From Microbacterium sp. Leaf151 (GTDB lineage Bacteria > Actinomycetota > Actinomycetes > Actinomycetales > Microbacteriaceae): a stretch of DNA of 64,000 bases. Under the pieces are notes generated by a model that ran no database searches, was not told where the DNA came from, and saw nothing but the letters and a program-made list of their open reading frames with translations. The stretch spans positions 251,006 through 315,005 of the forward strand of contig NZ_LMOR01000003.1 in NCBI RefSeq assembly GCF_001424225.1. The letters run 5' to 3'. Below are positions 59,866 to 64,000 of this stretch, in pieces. The number at the start of each line of letters is the position of its first letter. Position 1 is the first letter of the stretch. Made by a program: the position numbers and the translations under genes.

Positions 59866-61872
59866 TCAGCAGTGGCATCCGGAAGCGGGCTCGTCGGACG
59901 CGTGGGGACCGTGCCCGTGCGCGTCCGTGTGGGCCATCGGGGCGCAGTGCGTGCTCGCCGGTGCCGGCACGTTGAGCACCGGGTTGCGCTCGAAGAAGTT
60001 GTAGGGCTTCAACGTGAACTTCGCGTAATCCATCGGCATGACCGGCCAGTCCTCGTTACGCGGGAAGTGCGTCAGGCCAAAGGTGTGCCAGAGCACGACG
60101 TCCTCGCCCACGAGCGGCTCGTCGCCCTCGATGAAGGCCGGGATGCCGGCACCGCCCGGGTGCTGGTTGACGAAGTCGCCGGCGGCGTAGCGCTCATCGG
60201 GGTCGTACTTCGTCACGAACAGGTTCTTCGTGGCGAAGGCGGCGCGCGCGGCGATCGAGGAGTCGTCGTCGGCGAGCAGCACGGGCGTCTCGGTGGGGAA
60301 GAGCATGTACGACGTCGCCTGCCCGCGCTCGGTGGTCTTCTCGGTCGAGGCGATCTGCCAGACACGGCTGACCGCGCCGTCGGCGAGACGACCCGAGACT
60401 TTCTCGGAAGTGATCGCCGTCACCTTCTTGGTGAAGGCGTTGCCGGCGGGGTTGGTCGCCGAGATCGGCACGCGCACCGCGTCGATCTCGTTGACGACGT
60501 TCGCTACGCCGTCGACGGTCATGTCGAGCCGGGCCGAAAAGAGGTGCTGGTGGTAGGGGGCGCCGAGTCCCGGTGCCACCTCCGACGCGTAGGGGTAGCC
60601 CTCGCCCGGGTAGGCCGACGTGAACAGGATGCCGGTGAGCTTCGCCTCGCATTCGATCGTGCCGTCGAGGTAGAGGTACCAGTAGAAGCCGTAGTCGTAG
60701 TTGCCCACGGTGGTGAAGAACGAGATGACCAGGCGGCGGGCCCGGCGGACCTCGCTCGCTCCGGTGAAGATGTCGGTGTGCTTCCAGAGGGTGCCGAAGT
60801 CCTCCTCGTGCATGCACACCGCGTTGCGGACGGTGCGCGGCATCCCGTTCTCGTCCGACAGCACGGCGTCGACGTAGGTGATGTCGCCGACGCAGTCGCA
60901 TCCGAGTTCGAGCTCGTTCGTGTAGCGGCCGAACAGGTACTCGCCGGTGTCGAAGTAGTTCTGCCAGAACCGGTTCGGGGCGGGGTCCGCGTAGGGCACG
61001 ACCATCTCGCTGATCGAACCGCGGTACATCACCGGGCGCCCCGCGAACGAGAGTTGACGCAGGATCAGGCCCTCGCGGGTGTCGAAGCCGATGCGCAGAT
61101 CCCACTCGCCCCACGTGACGTGCTCGCCGTCGACGACGAAGCTCGACCCCTCGGGCTGGGTGATGACGATGGGCTTCAGGCCCTCCAGCGCCGGGCCCTG
61201 CAACTCGGGGTCGTCGTAGTTGCCGTGCGTCTCGGGCACGGTGAAACCGGGGGTGTCGACGACCTCGATCACGCGGCGGTCGGCGACGTCGATGTAGGCG
61301 GTGAGGCCGTCGACGGGGTGGGCCCACGGGTGGTCGGCGGGGTGATCCTGCCGGAACGCGAAGGTGCGCAGCACCCGTCGACCCACCTCGTTCTCGTAGC
61401 CGTAGTGCCCCGCCGACAGCGGTACGAGCACGACGTCGGCGGTGGTCAGGCCCCGCGCGGCGAGGGCGGAGACCCAGACCTCGCTCTCGTTCGCGATGAC
61501 GCCGACCTCCTCGAACTCCGCGTCGAGGATGGGGAGCTGTCCGTCGGAGCCGTCGAGCTCGGTCTCGCGCAGCACGGCGCCCGACGCGAGCGAGACGACG
61601 AGGTCGAGCGAGTGCGCCGTGCGCAGGTTCAGCAGTTGCACGCGGGCGCGGCGCTCGGGCGACGGAGCCTCACCGCGCTCCCACGCCAGCACCGCGCCCT
61701 TGGGGGCCTCTTCGAGGCCGACGTACGCGAAGCGGGTGGCTTCGTCGACGCCGGGAAGGCCGGCGACGATGGCGTGGACGGCGGTGATCTCGGCGGAGGT
61801 GAGGGAGGCGAGGGGGTGGGCGGGCGCGGCGGGGGCGACGAAAGCGGTGGCGGTCGGATCGGTGAGGGTCAT
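59866..61872 (-). CDS. Copper-containing primary amine oxidase
   Basis: The 668-residue enzyme oxidises primary amines to aldehydes, ammonia and hydrogen peroxide, using copper and the self-made cofactor topaquinone. The cofactor precursor is Tyr392 in VGNYDYGF, the catalytic base Asp308 in YFDTGEYLFG, and the copper ligands His441 and His443 in PYHQHLF plus His602 in GLTHFPRNEDW. No signal peptide is seen. The C-terminus ends in a His- and Cys-rich tail (HCAPMAHTDAHGHGPHA, then GCHC) that is unusual and could bind copper. APC permeases flank it. Confidence 0.94.
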   Translation of the reverse strand: MTLTDPTATAFVAPAAPAHPLASLTSAEITAVHAIVAGLPGVDEATRFAYVGLEEAPKGAVLAWERGEAPSPERRARVQLLNLRTAHSLDLVVSLASGAVLRETELDGSDGQLPILDAEFEEVGVIANESEVWVSALAARGLTTADVVLVPLSAGHYGYENEVGRRVLRTFAFRQDHPADHPWAHPVDGLTAYIDVADRRVIEVVDTPGFTVPETHGNYDDPELQGPALEGLKPIVITQPEGSSFVVDGEHVTWGEWDLRIGFDTREGLILRQLSFAGRPVMYRGSISEMVVPYADPAPNRFWQNYFDTGEYLFGRYTNELELGCDCVGDITYVDAVLSDENGMPRTVRNAVCMHEEDFGTLWKHTDIFTGASEVRRARRLVISFFTTVGNYDYGFYWYLYLDGTIECEAKLTGILFTSAYPGEGYPYASEVAPGLGAPYHQHLFSARLDMTVDGVANVVNEIDAVRVPISATNPAGNAFTKKVTAITSEKVSGRLADGAVSRVWQIASTEKTTERGQATSYMLFPTETPVLLADDDSSIAARAAFATKNLFVTKYDPDERYAAGDFVNQHPGGAGIPAFIEGDEPLVGEDVVLWHTFGLTHFPRNEDWPVMPMDYAKFTLKPYNFFERNPVLNVPAPASTHCAPMAHTDAHGHGPHASDEPASGCHC

Positions 61873-61975
61873 GGTGTCTCTCTCGGGTGGAACGGTCGGA
61901 ACGGGGTCGGGGGGAACAGCGGCGCCGGATGCCGCGGCGTCGGGGGAGGCGCCGCGGGCGCCGCGGCATCCGGAA

Positions 61976-63448
61976 TCACCCGGCGATGGTGTCGGTGAGC
62001 TTCGCGTAGGCGGCGGGGCGCCGGCGACGGATCCACGCCGCTTGCGCGTATCCGAGCAGCGGGAAGACGACGACGAGTCCGAGCAGCGACCACGTCACGG
62101 CGCCGAAGACCGGAGCCCCGTCGCCGTCGACGTCGCCGACCATGATCGGGAAGTAGACGACGATGATCACCGCCGACGCCAGCAGCCCCAGGAAGCCCAG
62201 CGCGGGGGCGACGATCGTGTTCCACACCCGGCGATCGGCGCGGGTGCGGGCGAAGTAGACGATCACCGCGACAGAGGTCGCCGCCATCAGCACCGCGATG
62301 GCGAGGGTCGCCACCCCGGCGAACCACGTGAACACCTGCAGCAGCGGGTCGAGGTTCAGCACGGCGAACACCACCGTGAGCACGCCCGCGGTCGCGGTCT
62401 GCACGATCGACGAGACGTGGGGCGACAGGTGGCGCGCGTGCACGGCGCCCACGCGGTCGGGCAGCACCCCCGCGCCCGCCATCGCGTGCTGATAGCGGGT
62501 GAGCACGTTGTGGAACGACAGCACGCACGCGAACATCGACGTCAGCAGCAGCACGTTGACGACGATCTCGCCCACGGTGCCGAGATAGATCGCGACGGTG
62601 CGGAGCATGAGGGTGCCGGGATCGGCGGCGGCCTCCATGATCCCGCCGGGCCCCCAGGCCATCACCAGGCCCCACGAGGCCAGCGTGTAGAAGATGCCGA
62701 TGCCGATGACCGCGCCGTACGTGGCCCGGGGGATGGTGCGGTCGGGATCGCGCGCTTCGTCGCGGAAGATGGCCGTCGCCTCGAACCCGATGAAGGCCGC
62801 GATGGCGAACATGAGACCCACGCCCGGGGAGCCGCTGAAGACGTTGGCCGGCTCGAAGGGGGCGGCGCTCAACCCTTCGGGTCCGCCGTTCACCACCACG
62901 GCGGCGACGAGCGCCAGCACGATGGCGACCTCGGCGACCAGCAGCACGCCGAGCACCTTGCTCGAGAGGTCGATGTGCCGGTAGCCCAGGATGCCGACGA
63001 GTCCGACGGTCAACAGCGCGTAGAGCCACCACGCCACCGCGGGTCCGCCGAGCGACACGACGGTGATGCTCAAGAGGTAGCCGATGTAGCCGTACACCGA
63101 CACCTGGATGGTCGTGTAGGTCAGCATCGCCGTCCACGCGGCGGCGAGGCCCGACGGCCGGCCCAGGCCGTAGCCGATGTAGGTGAAGAAGGCGCCGGGC
63201 CGCGGCACGTGCCGGGTCATCGCGGCCAAGCCCACCGCGAACAGCAGCAGGATGACGGCGCTGACGGCGTACAGCGTCGGGAAGCCCGCACCGTTTCCGA
63301 TCAGGATGCCGAGGGGGGCGGCGCCACCGACGACGGTGAGCGGTGAGGCCGCGGCGACGACCATGAAGACGATGGCGGTGACGCCGAGGGAGCCCTGCAG
63401 GGTCCGCTTCGCCGACGCCGCCACCCCCTGCGATTCGAGTTGGGTCAT
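61976..63448 (-). CDS. APC family amine/amino-acid permease
   Basis: The 490-residue transporter has about 12 helices. It opens with GSLGVTAIVFMVVAAASPLT (about 19-38), including the unwound-helix type segment SPLTVVGGAAPLGI. The family middle AIAAFIGFEATAIFRDEARD (about 212-231) matches the G-F-E-x-x-A signature of helix 6. It is upstream of, and in line with, the amine oxidase gene (103 bases), so an amine is the likely substrate. It is divergent from the second permease gene at 63650. Confidence 0.92.
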   Translation of the reverse strand: MTQLESQGVAASAKRTLQGSLGVTAIVFMVVAAASPLTVVGGAAPLGILIGNGAGFPTLYAVSAVILLLFAVGLAAMTRHVPRPGAFFTYIGYGLGRPSGLAAAWTAMLTYTTIQVSVYGYIGYLLSITVVSLGGPAVAWWLYALLTVGLVGILGYRHIDLSSKVLGVLLVAEVAIVLALVAAVVVNGGPEGLSAAPFEPANVFSGSPGVGLMFAIAAFIGFEATAIFRDEARDPDRTIPRATYGAVIGIGIFYTLASWGLVMAWGPGGIMEAAADPGTLMLRTVAIYLGTVGEIVVNVLLLTSMFACVLSFHNVLTRYQHAMAGAGVLPDRVGAVHARHLSPHVSSIVQTATAGVLTVVFAVLNLDPLLQVFTWFAGVATLAIAVLMAATSVAVIVYFARTRADRRVWNTIVAPALGFLGLLASAVIIVVYFPIMVGDVDGDGAPVFGAVTWSLLGLVVVFPLLGYAQAAWIRRRRPAAYAKLTDTIAG

Positions 63449-63649
63449 ATCGGTTCCTCCGGGTTCGGGTGTGCAACCGACAGTGCTCCTCCGCCGTTGC
63501 GCGACCGTGAGGGGCGCGTGAAGGTGTCGTTCCCGCGACTGAGACCGACGGCGGCGGTCGTCTCATTCGGGGGACACGCCCCTGAAACACGGGTGTCGCC
63601 GAGCCGCAACCGCCGCGGCGTACCGTCGGCTCATCCCGACGGAGATGAC

Positions 63650-64000
63650 ATGACCGCACTCTCCCGCGCCATCGCGCGGCCCGCTCCCGTCGCCGGCTTC
63701 GGCGAGCGCTCGCCGTTGCACGGCCTGGAGCGGCGGCGCATCGGGGTCCTCGACCTGGCGGCGCAGTCGGTGGCAGCCGTGGCTCCCGCGGCCGCCGCGA
63801 CCACGGTGGTGCTGCTGGTGGCCGGGGTGGCACCGGGCATGACCGTGGCGGCCATCGTCGCCGCAGCGGTGCTGAGCCTGGGCGTCGCCCGCACTGTCGC
63901 GCAGTTCGCGAGACGGTTCGCCGCGGCCGGCGGGCTGTACACCTACACGGCCCGCGGCCTCGGAACCCGCGCGGGTCTGGCCGCCGGAGCCGCGATCGTC
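63650..64000 (+). CDS. APC family permease, N-terminal part
   Basis: An open frame from ATG 63650, seven bases after GGAG, that runs off the window end without a stop; 117 codons are visible. The protein starts polar, then RRIGVLDLAAQSVAAVAPAA and a long hydrophobic helix, followed by RTVAQFARRFAAAGGLYTYT, where the G-x-x-Y-x-Y segment after helix 2 is typical of APC permeases. It is probably a second transporter of the amine-use locus, divergent from the first. Confidence 0.82.
   Translation, partial: MTALSRAIARPAPVAGFGERSPLHGLERRRIGVLDLAAQSVAAVAPAAAATTVVLLVAGVAPGMTVAAIVAAAVLSLGVARTVAQFARRFAAAGGLYTYTARGLGTRAGLAAGAAIV

Overview
The window is high-GC actinobacterial chromosome. GTG starts are frequent, start/stop overlaps of 4 nt are common, and the gene content (DUF3516 helicase, TgpA/DUF58/MoxR operon, ROK-regulated sugar ABC operon, SulP/MerR) together with abundant GGATGCCG/CGGCATCC strings fits the family Microbacteriaceae, most likely Microbacterium. 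The genus call is inference. No phage, transposase, integrase or CRISPR array was seen. The window opens in the last 69 codons of a DUF151 nuclease gene and ends inside an amino-acid permease gene.

Layout. 1-10.5 kb: housekeeping and solitary genes (6-phosphogluconate dehydrogenase, RNase H, epimerase, YiaA-like membrane protein, GNAT fusion, LLM oxidoreductase, DUF3516 helicase). 10.6-14 kb: a small coiled-coil membrane protein, a Tat-exported RCC1-repeat protein and a decayed paralogue of it. 14.1-29.9 kb: a run of stress-type genes (Dps, GH15 glycosidase plus SDR, three small acidic proteins, an SRPBCC protein, an aldo/keto reductase, a flavoprotein), interspersed with acetyltransferases, an AraC regulator, a PepSY membrane protein and a beta-lactamase-fold lipoprotein. 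30.3-34.2 kb: a type III polyketide synthase, methyltransferase and FAD hydroxylase operon resembling srsABC phenolic-lipid clusters, converging on a UbiA-type prenyltransferase. 34.4-45.3 kb: MFS transporter, glycosyltransferase, esterase, MarR and AraC regulators, SulP transporter, MerR-GNAT pair, Nudix hydrolase and tRNA-Ser(GGA). 45.5-50.1 kb: moxR-DUF58-tgpA operon. 50.3-59 kb: ROK kinase, ROK repressor, sugar ABC importer and GH38 alpha-mannosidase, a mannoside-use locus. 59.4-64 kb: copper amine oxidase with a small membrane protein and two APC permeases, an amine-use locus.

Two patterns cut across genes. First, nine genes, most of them stress-type, have a seven-base box beginning CAA (CAACCCC, or CAAG inside TGTCAAG) exactly 24 bases upstream of a -10-like hexamer, most often TAGCGT or TAACGT. 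I read this as a shared promoter architecture, possibly an undescribed regulon; it was found by eye and needs a statistical control. Second, the intergenic spaces hold many minisatellites (19-, 21-, 25-, 32-, 52- and about 128-bp units) and two dispersed inverted-repeat families.
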